A stretch of DNA of 64,000 bases, taken from contig NZ_QKNS01000006.1 of the NCBI RefSeq assembly GCF_003231285.1, forward strand, positions 1 to 64,000, given 5' to 3'. The translations under genes and the position numbers were made by a program. The number at the start of each line of letters is the position of its first letter. The stretch's first letter is position 1. This DNA is from Hymenobacter sediminis. GTDB taxonomy: Bacteria; Bacteroidota; Bacteroidia; Cytophagales; Hymenobacteraceae. Below, in pieces: positions 34,458 to 42,765 of the stretch. The notes below the pieces were generated by a model. It did no database searches, was not told the DNA's origin, and was given only the letters and a program-made list of their open reading frames with translations.

Positions 34458-36407
34458 ATGCGCCGTTTGTTTGTTGTTCCGTTCGTGGTGTTGCTGGCAG
34501 TGAGTGAGTTAGTTTCTGTAGATGCCACTGCTCAGGCTAAGTTTAGTAGTACCAATACGAAAGCCCGGAACCTCTGGGATAAAGCGCAGGCGCAAGCCAA
34601 AGACCGGGAGTTTAACAAGGCCATTGAGACCCTGACCCAGCTTAACCAAAAGTTTCCGTCATTAGGTGAGCCCTACGTCATGAAGGGCTCCCTGCTGAAG
34701 GCAATGGGCGAGAACCGGTCGGCCTTTGAAGCTTACCGCGACGGGCTGGCAAAAATTCCTGTGGATGCTTCCCGCGCTAACGATTACTATACGCTGGGTG
34801 AACTGGCCATGAGCTTCGGCGAGTACGCTACAGCCGCCGACAGCTATAAGAAATACCTGAAAACTGCCACGAAGAGCCCGCGTTTTGCCCCCCGCGCTCA
34901 GCGTCAGTTGCTCAACTGCGAGTTTGCCCAGAAGGCCATGGCGGCTCCTACCGGTATCCAGCCAGAGCGCCTTCCGGAGCCCCTCAATACGTACCGTTTT
35001 CAATATTTTCCGGCCCTCACGGCCGACAGCCGTTTCCTGCTATTTACGGGCCGCCCTACCGCTGAAAGTGGGGAGGACCTGTTTGTAAGCCGACAGAATC
35101 AAGACGGCACCATGGGGGCTCCGGCTTCTATCTCGCCTGCTATCAACAGCTCCTATAACGAAGGTGCCGGCACTATCTCCGGCGACGGTAAAACGCTGGT
35201 ATTTGCTTCCTGCGACCGGCCCAACTCCGTAGGAAACTGCGACTTGTACATCTCACGGCGCACAGGTAACACCTGGAGCAAGCCCCAGAACCTGGGCCGA
35301 AATGTCAATTCTGCGGAGTGGGATTCGCAGCCAACGCTTTCGGCCGATGGGCGCACCTTGTACTTTACCAGCACCCGTCGGGGTGGTAAAGGCCAGGAGG
35401 ATATTTATGTTACTACCCTCGATGCAGATGGTAACTGGACCTTGGCTCGCAACCTAGGCGCCCCCGTCAACACCGCTGGCAAAGACATGGCTCCATTCAT
35501 TCACGCCAGCGGCTCTACGCTTTATTACGTGACGGATGGCTTGGTAGGTATGGGTGGGCTGGATGTGTACCGTTGCGAGCAACTAGCTGGGAATAAGTGG
35601 GGAGTGCCGCAGAACCTCGGCTATCCCTTGAACTCGTTCGAGAACGAGGCTTCCCTGTTTATCAGCTCCGATAACCGCCGTGGGTTCTGTTCCCGCTCCC
35701 GGGCCGCCGAGCCAGGCGTACGGCAGGAGCGCGACCGGCCGGTAGAGCTGTTTGGCTTTGAAGTACCCAAAGAAGTACGGGCTCGGGAAACCAGCACCTA
35801 CACCCAGGGCAGAGTGTTCGACGCCTTCACGAAGAAGCCTATTAAGGCCGATGTGCAGCTCTACGACCTCAATACCGATGAGCTAGTGCAATACGTAGGC
35901 TCCGATGCTGAAAATGGGGAATATACTGTGGTACTCAATGAAGGCCGTCAGTACGCCATGTACGCTGCTGCTGACAAATACTTGATGAAGAGCCTAAGCT
36001 TCGACTACAGCGACAAGCGAAATTTCGACCCGCTGACGCTGGATATTTACCTGGAGCCGGTGCGGTCAGGTCGCAGTATTGTGCTGAACAACCTGTTCTT
36101 CGATAGCAAGCAATACGAGCTTAAGCCTAAGTCGCGGACGGAACTAAACCGCCTGATTGCCTTCATGAAGCAATATCCCGATGTACAGGTGGAAATATCT
36201 GGGCATACTGATGATGTAGGCTCCGACGATGACAACCAGCTTCTATCTCAGAACCGGGCAAAGTCTGTTTATACCTACTTGGTTAGCCAGGGAGTAACGG
36301 CCAGCCGCCTACGGTTCAAGGGCTATGGTGAAACCAAGCCCCTAGTAGCAAACGACTCAGACGAGCATCGTCAGCAGAACCGACGAATAGAGCTGCGAAT
36401 CTTGTAA
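34458..36407 (+). CDS. PorE-like OmpA protein (TPR, PD40 propeller, CRD, OmpA C-terminal)
   Basis: The 649-residue product has a signal peptide (residues 1-27). TPR-like helices (~30-150) precede PD40/WD40-like strands (residues ~190-390, several SADGRTLYFTS-type repeats). A carboxypeptidase-regulatory-like domain (~450-510) and an OmpA domain (540-649, SGHTDDVGSDDDNQLLSQNR and a terminal RRIELRIL) complete it. This order is that of PorE, which links the type IX secretion system to peptidoglycan. The match is by architecture, and other T9SS genes are absent nearby, so a general wall anchor is possible. It follows queE by 16 bp. Confidence 0.85.
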   Translation: MRRLFVVPFVVLLAVSELVSVDATAQAKFSSTNTKARNLWDKAQAQAKDREFNKAIETLTQLNQKFPSLGEPYVMKGSLLKAMGENRSAFEAYRDGLAKIPVDASRANDYYTLGELAMSFGEYATAADSYKKYLKTATKSPRFAPRAQRQLLNCEFAQKAMAAPTGIQPERLPEPLNTYRFQYFPALTADSRFLLFTGRPTAESGEDLFVSRQNQDGTMGAPASISPAINSSYNEGAGTISGDGKTLVFASCDRPNSVGNCDLYISRRTGNTWSKPQNLGRNVNSAEWDSQPTLSADGRTLYFTSTRRGGKGQEDIYVTTLDADGNWTLARNLGAPVNTAGKDMAPFIHASGSTLYYVTDGLVGMGGLDVYRCEQLAGNKWGVPQNLGYPLNSFENEASLFISSDNRRGFCSRSRAAEPGVRQERDRPVELFGFEVPKEVRARETSTYTQGRVFDAFTKKPIKADVQLYDLNTDELVQYVGSDAENGEYTVVLNEGRQYAMYAAADKYLMKSLSFDYSDKRNFDPLTLDIYLEPVRSGRSIVLNNLFFDSKQYELKPKSRTELNRLIAFMKQYPDVQVEISGHTDDVGSDDDNQLLSQNRAKSVYTYLVSQGVTASRLRFKGYGETKPLVANDSDEHRQQNRRIELRIL

Positions 36408-36427
36408 ACTTTACTGCTTAGAAACCG

Positions 36428-36464
36428 AAAGCCCGCTTACTCACCGAGTAGGCGGGCTTTTTTT
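36428..36464 (+). terminator. Intrinsic terminator of the PorE-like gene
   Basis: GCCCGCtTACTC / GAGTAgGCGGGC forms a stem followed by a run of seven T, starting 21 bp after the stop codon. Confidence 0.9.
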
Positions 36465-36567
36465 GCATTGTAGTTTTCCTTTCTGATAAGATTATTACCC
36501 GATTCATAATGAGGTGAATAGCACTTTCTGGTAAAAGTGTTAAAATAGAATAGTTATAATATTTCTT

Positions 36568-36597
36568 TTTATTATTAAATATTTGATTCTATATTTG
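36568..36597 (+). promoter_or_regulatory. Candidate promoter of the 36708-37076 gene
   Basis: TATATTTG (36590-36597) is an exact TAnnTTTG -7 box. A TTT triplet 19 bases upstream (36568-36570) approximates the -33 TTG. Transcription would give a ~100-nt untranslated leader before the ATG. Confidence 0.55.
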
Positions 36598-36707
36598 GCT
36601 GTCTCCTAAACAGTAAAAGTCAGGCACAATGGCTGTTGCCCTACTACCAAGTCTGTGGAGGACAAATCTGAGTCATTTCAAACCTCTTCATTTCATCCTT
36701 TTCAGTT

Positions 36708-37076
36708 ATGAAAAAAATTACTCTTCTCGCTGGTTTGCTGTTCAGCTTTTTCAGCACTGTAACAGCTGGTACTGACCCAGATGGCCCCACTACTATTCAG
36801 GCCCGGGCTACTGCTCTGACGCGTGCTATATCAGACAAAGCCCGCTTGGATGAAGGACAGTACATACAAGTGAAGCGCCTCAATATTCAGATGCTGTTGG
36901 AGCAGGATGATCTGAAAACCCGCTTCTCCGCCGATCAGTCGATGTTAGACCAGCGTCTAGCTGATGCCCAAGCTCGTTACGAAAGTGACCTGACGGCTCT
37001 GCTGTACCCAGCCCAACTAGCCTTGTTCCAGCAAAGCCGCACCAGCATGACGGCGCTGGGTGCTACCCCTAAGTAG
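36708..37076 (+). CDS. Small secreted protein, three-member family (copy 1)
   Basis: 122 residues with a clear signal peptide (MKKITLLAGLLFSFFSTVTA). The mature part is helical, with ARATALTRAISDKARLDEGQ, KRLNIQMLLEQDDLKTRF, DQRLADAQARYESDL and a LYPAQLALFQQS end. The same pattern occurs in the next gene and at 51628-52035, and recalls Spy/CpxP-like periplasmic chaperones that bind with helical hairpins; that comparison is inference. Each copy has its own promoter. Confidence 0.75.
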   Translation: MKKITLLAGLLFSFFSTVTAGTDPDGPTTIQARATALTRAISDKARLDEGQYIQVKRLNIQMLLEQDDLKTRFSADQSMLDQRLADAQARYESDLTALLYPAQLALFQQSRTSMTALGATPK

Positions 37077-37269
37077 TGTCGCAAAGCCGGTCCGGCAGAA
37101 TGCTATTTCTACTCAACACATTTTGCCGGACGGGCTGCTACAAAAGACAAAGGACATGATTTTATTAAAATAGAATATTGTATATCTTATAAGTAAGAGC
37201 TATATTCAACTACCTGCTAATGAATCGATTCTTCTTTATGGTTTCTTCCACCACCAACCCAACACCATT

Positions 37270-37632
37270 ATGAAAAACGTATTCGCTTGCCTCGCATTCG
37301 CACTGCTGGTATCTGCAGGAACTACTACCCAGGCTGCCCCCGGCGACGGTGGCAAACTGACAGCCCGCGCTAGTGAACTCACTCGCCGTATGGCTGAGCG
37401 CACTAAGCTTAGTGAAGGACAATACGTAAAAGTGCGCCAGCTCAACCTGCGCTTGCTGACTGAAACTGCTGAGCTACGCAAGCAGTTCGGTACTGACCCC
37501 ACTAGCCTCGATAAGGCCCTGGCTGACGTACAGATGCGCTATGAGTGGGACCTGGCTTCCATTCTATGGCCCAAGCAACTTGCTGCCTATGATGATATGA
37601 AGCAGAACTTCACGGCCGCTAACGTTCGTTAA
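37270..37632 (+). CDS. Small secreted protein, three-member family (copy 2)
   Basis: 120 residues with a signal peptide (MKNVFACLAFALLVSAGTTT) and the same helical core as the gene 190 bp upstream: ARASELTRRMAERTKLSEGQ, QLNLRLLTETAELRKQF, LADVQMRYEWDLASIL, WPKQLAAY. It is a tandem duplicate of copy 1. An AT-rich spacer before it (about 37150-37200) probably holds a separate promoter. Confidence 0.75.
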   Translation: MKNVFACLAFALLVSAGTTTQAAPGDGGKLTARASELTRRMAERTKLSEGQYVKVRQLNLRLLTETAELRKQFGTDPTSLDKALADVQMRYEWDLASILWPKQLAAYDDMKQNFTAANVR

Positions 37633-37673
37633 TTACCAGACTCCTGTTCAGCGGCACTGAAACTGCCTGAACA

Positions 37674-37702
37674 TAAAAAAGCCCGCCGAAGCGGGCTTTT
37701 TT
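37674..37702. terminator. Bidirectional terminator
   Basis: GCCCGC-CGAA-GCGGGC (37681-37696) is flanked by A and T runs, so it can end both the plus-strand small secreted gene and the convergent gltA. Confidence 0.92.
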
Positions 37703-37727
37703 ATTGCTTGTACTCTAAGCTTAGCTA

Positions 37728-39020
37728 CTACGAGCGTTGGTCGATGCTTACGTAGTCGCGCTCGGTTTCACCGGTATAAATCTGACGCGGACGGCCAATC
37801 GGCTCTTTGTTCTCACGCATCTCTTTCCACTGGGCAATCCAGCCGGGGAGGCGGCCCAGAGCGAACATTACCGTGAACATCTCGGTCGGGATGCCCAGGG
37901 CTTTGTAGATGATACCGGAGTAGAAGTCCACGTTCGGATAAAGCTTGCGCTGGATGAAGTACTCATCCGTGAGGGCAGCTTGCTCCAGTTCCTTGGCAAT
38001 TTTCAGCAAGGGGCTGTCCTGCAGGCCCAGAGCGGCCAGCACTTCGTCGGCGGCTTTCTTGATGATGGTAGCGCGCGGGTCGAAGTTCTTGTACACACGG
38101 TGGCCGAAGCCCATCAGGCGGAACGAATCATTCTTGTCCTTAGCCTTGGCAATGAATTTGCTGGTGTCGCCACCGTCGCGCTCAATGGCCTCCAGCATCT
38201 CAATTACCTCCTGGTTAGCGCCACCGTGCAGCGGACCCCACAGGGCATTGATACCAGCCGAAACCGAGCCGTAGAGCGAAGCATTGGCCGAGCCTACCAA
38301 GCGCACGGTAGAGGTAGAGCAGTTTTGCTCGTGGTCGGCGTGCAGAATGAGCAGCTTGTTCAGGGCGCTTACTACCACAGGGTTCAGTTCATACTTCTCG
38401 GTAGGGAAGCTGAACATCATGTGCAGGAAGTTGGAGCAGTAGTCCATGTCGTTCCGCGGGTAGTTCAGCGGGTGGCCCATCTGGTTCTTGTATGTCCAAG
38501 CTGCAATAGTGGGCATCTTGGCCATCAGACGAATCACGTTCAGGTCAATTTCCTCCTTGCTCAGGTCCGGCGATACGCTTTCGGGGTAGAAAGCAGTCAA
38601 AGCACAGATCAGGCTGCTAAGGATGGCCATTGGGTGGGCCGCCGACGGAAAACCGTCGAAAATTTTGCGCACGTCTTCGTGCACAAGGGTATGCTTAGTA
38701 ATCTGGCCTGCAAAGTCCTTCAGTTCTGCTTCGGAGGGCAGTTTGCCATGAATTAGCAGGTAGGCAACCTCAATGAATGAGGATTTTTCAGCCAACTGTT
38801 CAATCGGATAGCCCCGGTAACGCAGAATGCCTTCTTCGCCGTCGAGGAAAGTAATGGCGCTTTTGGTAGCACCCGTGTTCTTGTAGCCCGAGTCCAGGGT
38901 TACGTAGCCTGTTTGGTCGCGCAGCTTGCCAATGTCGAAGGCCTTTTCTTGCTCGGTACCTTCAATTACGGGGAGAGAGTAGGATTTCCCGTCGAGGATC
39001 AGTTCAGCAGATTCTGCCAT
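37728..39020 (-). CDS. gltA: Citrate synthase (type II)
   Basis: 430 residues, close to the E. coli enzyme in size. Catalytic motifs: HADHEQNCSTSTVR, GPLHGGANQEV and MGFGHRVYKNFDPRA (the histidines binding oxaloacetate) and NVDFYSGI with the catalytic aspartate. The enzyme condenses acetyl-CoA with oxaloacetate to start the TCA cycle. A promoter-like box lies about 30 bp upstream of the ATG. Confidence 0.97.
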   Translation of the reverse strand: MAESAELILDGKSYSLPVIEGTEQEKAFDIGKLRDQTGYVTLDSGYKNTGATKSAITFLDGEEGILRYRGYPIEQLAEKSSFIEVAYLLIHGKLPSEAELKDFAGQITKHTLVHEDVRKIFDGFPSAAHPMAILSSLICALTAFYPESVSPDLSKEEIDLNVIRLMAKMPTIAAWTYKNQMGHPLNYPRNDMDYCSNFLHMMFSFPTEKYELNPVVVSALNKLLILHADHEQNCSTSTVRLVGSANASLYGSVSAGINALWGPLHGGANQEVIEMLEAIERDGGDTSKFIAKAKDKNDSFRLMGFGHRVYKNFDPRATIIKKAADEVLAALGLQDSPLLKIAKELEQAALTDEYFIQRKLYPNVDFYSGIIYKALGIPTEMFTVMFALGRLPGWIAQWKEMRENKEPIGRPRQIYTGETERDYVSIDQRS

Positions 39021-39050
39021 AAGCGTGGGTTGAAGGGTGGGGTTGCGGGG

Positions 39051-39058
39051 CGAAACTA
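39051..39058 (-). promoter_or_regulatory. Candidate -7 box of the gltA promoter
   Basis: TAGTTTCG on the minus strand, 30 bp upstream of gltA, is one base from TAnnTTTG. A TTT lies 19 bases further upstream as a possible -33 element. Confidence 0.5.
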
Positions 39059-39332
39059 AAGAATTACCAATTAGAGTAAAACCCCGTGAGAGTTTGGCGC
39101 CTATACTACAATCCGACCCAGGTGGTTGTTTGAGTTGGGGTAAAGCGCAAAGAAAAGCCCCCGCTTTGATAAGTCCGGCATTAAACCGGAATTTTTACCG
39201 ACGACTTCGCACATTTATCCCTGTCTTCACCCCCTAACCCTCAACTTTCGCGGCCAGTAAGGCTACTATAGCGGACTTGTGGAGACATGATGCCTGGCTT
39301 GCGTTCATCCTACCGGTTGAGAAGCCAGCAGA
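39059..39332. other. Non-coding spacer upstream of gltA
   Basis: Apart from the gltA promoter region I see nothing recognisable in this spacer. Small open frames in it show no coding character. mnmE ends at its right edge with no clear terminator hairpin. Confidence 0.4.
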
Positions 39333-40721
39333 CTATTTTCCGATGCAGAACTGAGTAAAGATGCTAGTTAGCAGGTCATCGTTGCTGATCTCACCGGTAA
39401 TCTGACCAAGGGCGGCCAACGCGTGGCGCAAGTCGGCGGCCAATAGCTCGGTGCCCGCACCAGTACTCAGGCCTACCAGCACAGCGTCGAGGTGTTGGGT
39501 AGCTTGTTCCAGGCTACGGGCGTGTCGCACGTTGGTCACGATAGTGCTGGCGCCGGTCCGGTCGAGGCCTTCTACCCGCACGCGGGACAGCAGTTCCTGA
39601 CGCAGCTCATCGAGGCCGTCGCCGCGGGAGGCAGCAATCAGGACCGTGCCGGGGCGGGAGCGGAAGGCGTCCAGTTCCACCTCTGATGCTACATCCATCT
39701 TGTTGCCCACTGCCAGTACAGAGGTGCCAGCCGGAAGGTGCAGCGCCTCAATCTCCACTTCAAGCTCAGTAGGGGTAGTACTCGTCATATCAAACAGATA
39801 TACAACCATGGCGGCCTGCTTTACCCGCTTAAGCGTGCGCTCCACCCCAATAGATTCTACAACATCGTTGGTGTCGCGGAGGCCAGCGGTATCCACAAAG
39901 CGGAAGCGGATGCCTTCAATGCTAACCTCATCTTCAATTAGGTCGCGGGTGGTGCCGGCTATGTCCGAAACGATAGCGCGCTCCTCGTTGAGTAGGGCAT
40001 TAAGCAGGGTGCTTTTGCCCGCGTTGGGTCGGCCAGCAATGACGGTGGTTACGCCGTTTTTGATGACGTTGCCTAACTCGAAGGAACGTAGGAGCCGGCG
40101 TACTAGCGCCTGAACTTCCTGCAGGAGTTGCACTAGGCCCGTACGGTCGGCAAACTCCACATCTTCCTCCCCAAAGTCGAGCTCCAACTCCAGCATGGCC
40201 GCGAAGTGTACCAGCCGGCCCCGTAGGTCCTTTAACTCTTGTGAGAAGCCCCCGCGCATCTGGCGCATGGCCACCTGGTGCGACAGCGCCGAGTCGGCGG
40301 CAATGAGGTCCGCTACTGCCTCGGCCTGGGCCAGGTCGAAGGCGCCGTGCAGGAACGCACGCTTGGTAAACTCCCCGGCTTCTGCTAGGCGAGCCCCGCG
40401 GCGGGTCAGTAGCCCCAACAACTCCTGCACAATGTAATCGGAGCCGTGGGTGCTGATTTCGACTACATCCTCGCGGGTGTAAGAGTGAGGCCCCCGAAAC
40501 AGAGAAACGACTACCTCATCAATAATTCGTTCTCCATCTCGGATGGTGCCGTAGTGGAGCGTATGGCCTGGCTGGTTGCTTAGCTGCTTACCGGCAAAAA
40601 CTTCATCGGTGAGGCGAATGGCATCGGGGCCGGATAAGCGGACCAGGGCAATGGCCCCCGCGCCGGGAGGCGTGGAGAGGGCAACGATGGTATCAGAAAG
40701 CGAGGTAGGGAGAGCAGCCAC
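39333..40721 (-). CDS. mnmE: tRNA modification GTPase MnmE (TrmE)
   Basis: 462 residues. An N-terminal tetrahydrofolate-binding domain (TIVALSTPPGAGAIALVRLSG) is followed by helical sequence, an inserted G domain (GRPNAGKSTLLNAL P loop, DIAGTTRD switch, DTAGLRDT) and the invariant C-terminal CIGK, whose cysteine is essential. With MnmG (not in the window) it adds carboxymethylaminomethyl groups to U34 of certain tRNAs. ATG start, with a promoter-like box just upstream. Confidence 0.97.
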   Translation of the reverse strand: MAALPTSLSDTIVALSTPPGAGAIALVRLSGPDAIRLTDEVFAGKQLSNQPGHTLHYGTIRDGERIIDEVVVSLFRGPHSYTREDVVEISTHGSDYIVQELLGLLTRRGARLAEAGEFTKRAFLHGAFDLAQAEAVADLIAADSALSHQVAMRQMRGGFSQELKDLRGRLVHFAAMLELELDFGEEDVEFADRTGLVQLLQEVQALVRRLLRSFELGNVIKNGVTTVIAGRPNAGKSTLLNALLNEERAIVSDIAGTTRDLIEDEVSIEGIRFRFVDTAGLRDTNDVVESIGVERTLKRVKQAAMVVYLFDMTSTTPTELEVEIEALHLPAGTSVLAVGNKMDVASEVELDAFRSRPGTVLIAASRGDGLDELRQELLSRVRVEGLDRTGASTIVTNVRHARSLEQATQHLDAVLVGLSTGAGTELLAADLRHALAALGQITGEISNDDLLTSIFTQFCIGK

Positions 40722-40746
40722 AGCGGCGAAAAATTTGTTCCGGCCG

Positions 40747-40754
40747 CAAAGGTA
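40747..40754 (-). promoter_or_regulatory. -7 box of the mnmE promoter
   Basis: TACCTTTG on the minus strand, 26 bp upstream of the ATG, exactly matches TAnnTTTG and is identical to the rRNA promoter -7 boxes. The -33 position is TTTT-like rather than TTG. Confidence 0.55.
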
Positions 40755-40849
40755 CGGGTTCAGGAGCGGGAAAAGGGGTAGGCAGAATGAAGCATTGCTC
40801 TTGGCAGCTAACTACCAGTGAGTAGTCAACCTCGAAGCAATAGGAGAAG

Positions 40850-41509
40850 CTACCCGGTAACGAATAAGTTGCGACTAACTTCAGAAGAGAGCAAATGCTC
40901 CTTTGTTTTGTTTATCCTGATTTCAAATGAGTTATCGAATAAGATCTTATCCAGTACTTCAATATGGGTCCCGAGGTTTAATCCCACCTTGTCCAGATAC
41001 TGAAGAAAGGGTACCGACGTGTTTTTAACAGCTACCACAATGCCCTGGTCACCGGGACGGAGATCGGCAACTAGGCGGTGTTGGGGCCGGTGCAGTATGC
41101 CTTCCGCCGTGGGAATAGGGTCGCCATGGGGGTCCAACTGAGGGTAGCCCAGAAACTCATCGAGGCGGTCAATGAGCAGGTCGGAGTCAATGTGCTCCAT
41201 TTGTTCGGCCACGTCGTGCACTTCATCCCAGGTAAAGCCCAACTGCTGCACCAAAAACACTTCCCAGAGTCGGTGCTTACGGATAGTGAGCAAGGCTAGC
41301 CGCCGGCCTTCCGACGTGAGTGTTACGCCCCGGTAGCGGGTGTAGTGGAGCAGACCTTTCTCCCCGAGGCGGCGTAGCATATCCGTTACGGAAGCTGCCC
41401 GGGTCTGCAGCGCTTCGGCCACACTGTTAGTACTGACCTCCGTGCCGGGCTGGGCTTCGGAGAGCTTGTAGATGGCTTTTAAGTAATTTTCCTCGGTGTA
41501 GCTGGGCAC
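40850..41509 (-). CDS. Metal-dependent transcriptional regulator, DtxR/MntR family
   Basis: The best start is GTG 41509 (VPSYTEENYLKAIYKLSE), since an upstream GTG at 41587 lies inside the fabH terminator. The 219-residue protein has an N-terminal winged helix (SVAEALQTRAASVTDMLRRL), the metal-binding and dimerisation domain with HRLWEVFLVQQLGFTWDEVH and EHIDSDLLIDRLDEFLG, and a FeoA/SH3-like C-terminal domain. Such regulators repress metal uptake when Mn or Fe is abundant. No transporter target adjoins it. Confidence 0.9.
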   Translation of the reverse strand: MPSYTEENYLKAIYKLSEAQPGTEVSTNSVAEALQTRAASVTDMLRRLGEKGLLHYTRYRGVTLTSEGRRLALLTIRKHRLWEVFLVQQLGFTWDEVHDVAEQMEHIDSDLLIDRLDEFLGYPQLDPHGDPIPTAEGILHRPQHRLVADLRPGDQGIVVAVKNTSVPFLQYLDKVGLNLGTHIEVLDKILFDNSFEIRINKTKEHLLSSEVSRNLFVTG

Positions 41510-41560
41510 GTTGTGAAAGGCTGCGGGCCAGGATGTGAAGAAGCGAAGATGCAAGGTTTT

Positions 41561-41603
41561 GCAAAAAGCGCGGCCGGTGACAGGCACCGGCCGCGCTTTT
41601 TGC
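41561..41603 (-). terminator. Intrinsic terminator of fabH
   Basis: A 19-bp perfect palindrome (41561-41579 with 41585-41603), core GCGCGGCCGGTG, ends in a T run on the minus strand. It lies about 55 bp past the fabH stop codon and also just upstream of the DtxR-type gene. Confidence 0.9.
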
Positions 41604-41656
41604 AGGACTGCGGCAGCAGGGTTATCTCCTGAGCCGCTGTTTCAGGGAGGAGTTGC

Positions 41657-42670
41657 CTACCACTTAATCAGAGCAGAAGCCCAGGTAAAGCCAGAGCCAA
41701 ACGCAGCCAAGCAAACCAGGTCGCCACGCTTGATGCGGCCTTCCTGCACAGCCTCGCTCAAGGCAATTGGCACAGAAGCAGCAGTGGTGTTGCCATAGCG
41801 CTGAATGTTGCTGAATATCTTATCGTCGGAGAGACCCATTTTCTGCTGCACGTACTGTGTGATGCGCAGGTTGGCCTGGTGCGGAATGAGCATGTCGAGG
41901 TCCTGAGGCTGGTAGCCGTTCTGATCAAGGGCTTCCTTGATTACCTGCGGGAACCGGACTACGGCGTGTTTGAACACGTTCTGTCCGTTCATGTAGGGGT
42001 ACATATCCAGCTCGTTGGCCACCACGTACTCCACCCGCTTGTTGCGGTTGGAACCGGGCTCCTTCACAATGAGCTCCTCGGCGTGCTCACCCTGGGAGTG
42101 CAGGTGAGTACTCAGAATACCATGCTCGGGGCGGGTGCTGGGGCGCAGAACTACCGCGCCGGCCCCGTCGCCGAAAATAACCGACACAGCCCGGCCGCGG
42201 GTGCTGATGTCGAGGCCGGAGGAGTGAATTTCCGAGCCAACTACCAGCACCGTGTCGTACATGCCCGTTTTGATGAACTGATCGGCCATCGAAAGCGCAT
42301 ACACGAAGCCCGAGCACTGATTGCGCACGTCGAAAGCCGGAATTGGGTCCTTGATGCCCAACTCGCGCTGCAGCAACACGCCAGAACCCGGAAAAAAGTA
42401 ATCCGGCGACAACGTAGCGAAAACAATCAGCTGCACGTCGTCAGGGGTGAGGCCAGCAGCTTCCAGGGCTTTGCGAGCCGCGTTGGCGCCCATATTAGCC
42501 GTGGTGTCTTTGCCTTCTTCGAACCAGCGCCGCTCCCGAATACCGGTGCGCTCCTGAATCCACTCGTCTGTGGTTTCCATCAGGGTAGTAAGGTCGGCGT
42601 TGGTAACCACCCGGTCAGGCACGTAGTGGCCTACACCGGCTATTTCAGACATTCGGAGGGTAGTGTTCAT
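41657..42670 (-). CDS. fabH: 3-oxoacyl-ACP synthase III (KAS III)
   Basis: ATG 42670 gives 337 residues (a TTG one codon earlier is unlikely). The catalytic triad is present: C119 in DVRNQCSGF, H264 in IPHQANLR and N294 in YGNTTAAS. KAS III condenses acetyl-CoA (or branched acyl-CoA in bacteria with iso-fatty acids) with malonyl-ACP to start fatty-acid synthesis. It is not next to plsX or the other fab genes, so it could also be an additional KAS III-like enzyme. A TACCTTCG box (42713-42720) precedes it. Confidence 0.92.
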   Translation of the reverse strand: MNTTLRMSEIAGVGHYVPDRVVTNADLTTLMETTDEWIQERTGIRERRWFEEGKDTTANMGANAARKALEAAGLTPDDVQLIVFATLSPDYFFPGSGVLLQRELGIKDPIPAFDVRNQCSGFVYALSMADQFIKTGMYDTVLVVGSEIHSSGLDISTRGRAVSVIFGDGAGAVVLRPSTRPEHGILSTHLHSQGEHAEELIVKEPGSNRNKRVEYVVANELDMYPYMNGQNVFKHAVVRFPQVIKEALDQNGYQPQDLDMLIPHQANLRITQYVQQKMGLSDDKIFSNIQRYGNTTAASVPIALSEAVQEGRIKRGDLVCLAAFGSGFTWASALIKW

Positions 42671-42765
42671 CAAGGGGGAATTTGCAGGGCAGATGGATCA
42701 GAGAAACTGAGCCGAAGGTAGAAAAATTCAGCCCTGCCCTGTAAACGGCTGGCAAAGGTCGGCAG

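Noticed and set aside
37737..38756. 339-codon open frame antisense to gltA
   Set aside because: A shadow frame of a highly conserved enzyme; no motif or start context.
41879..42721. 280-codon open frame antisense to fabH
   Set aside because: Shadow of fabH with low-complexity composition.
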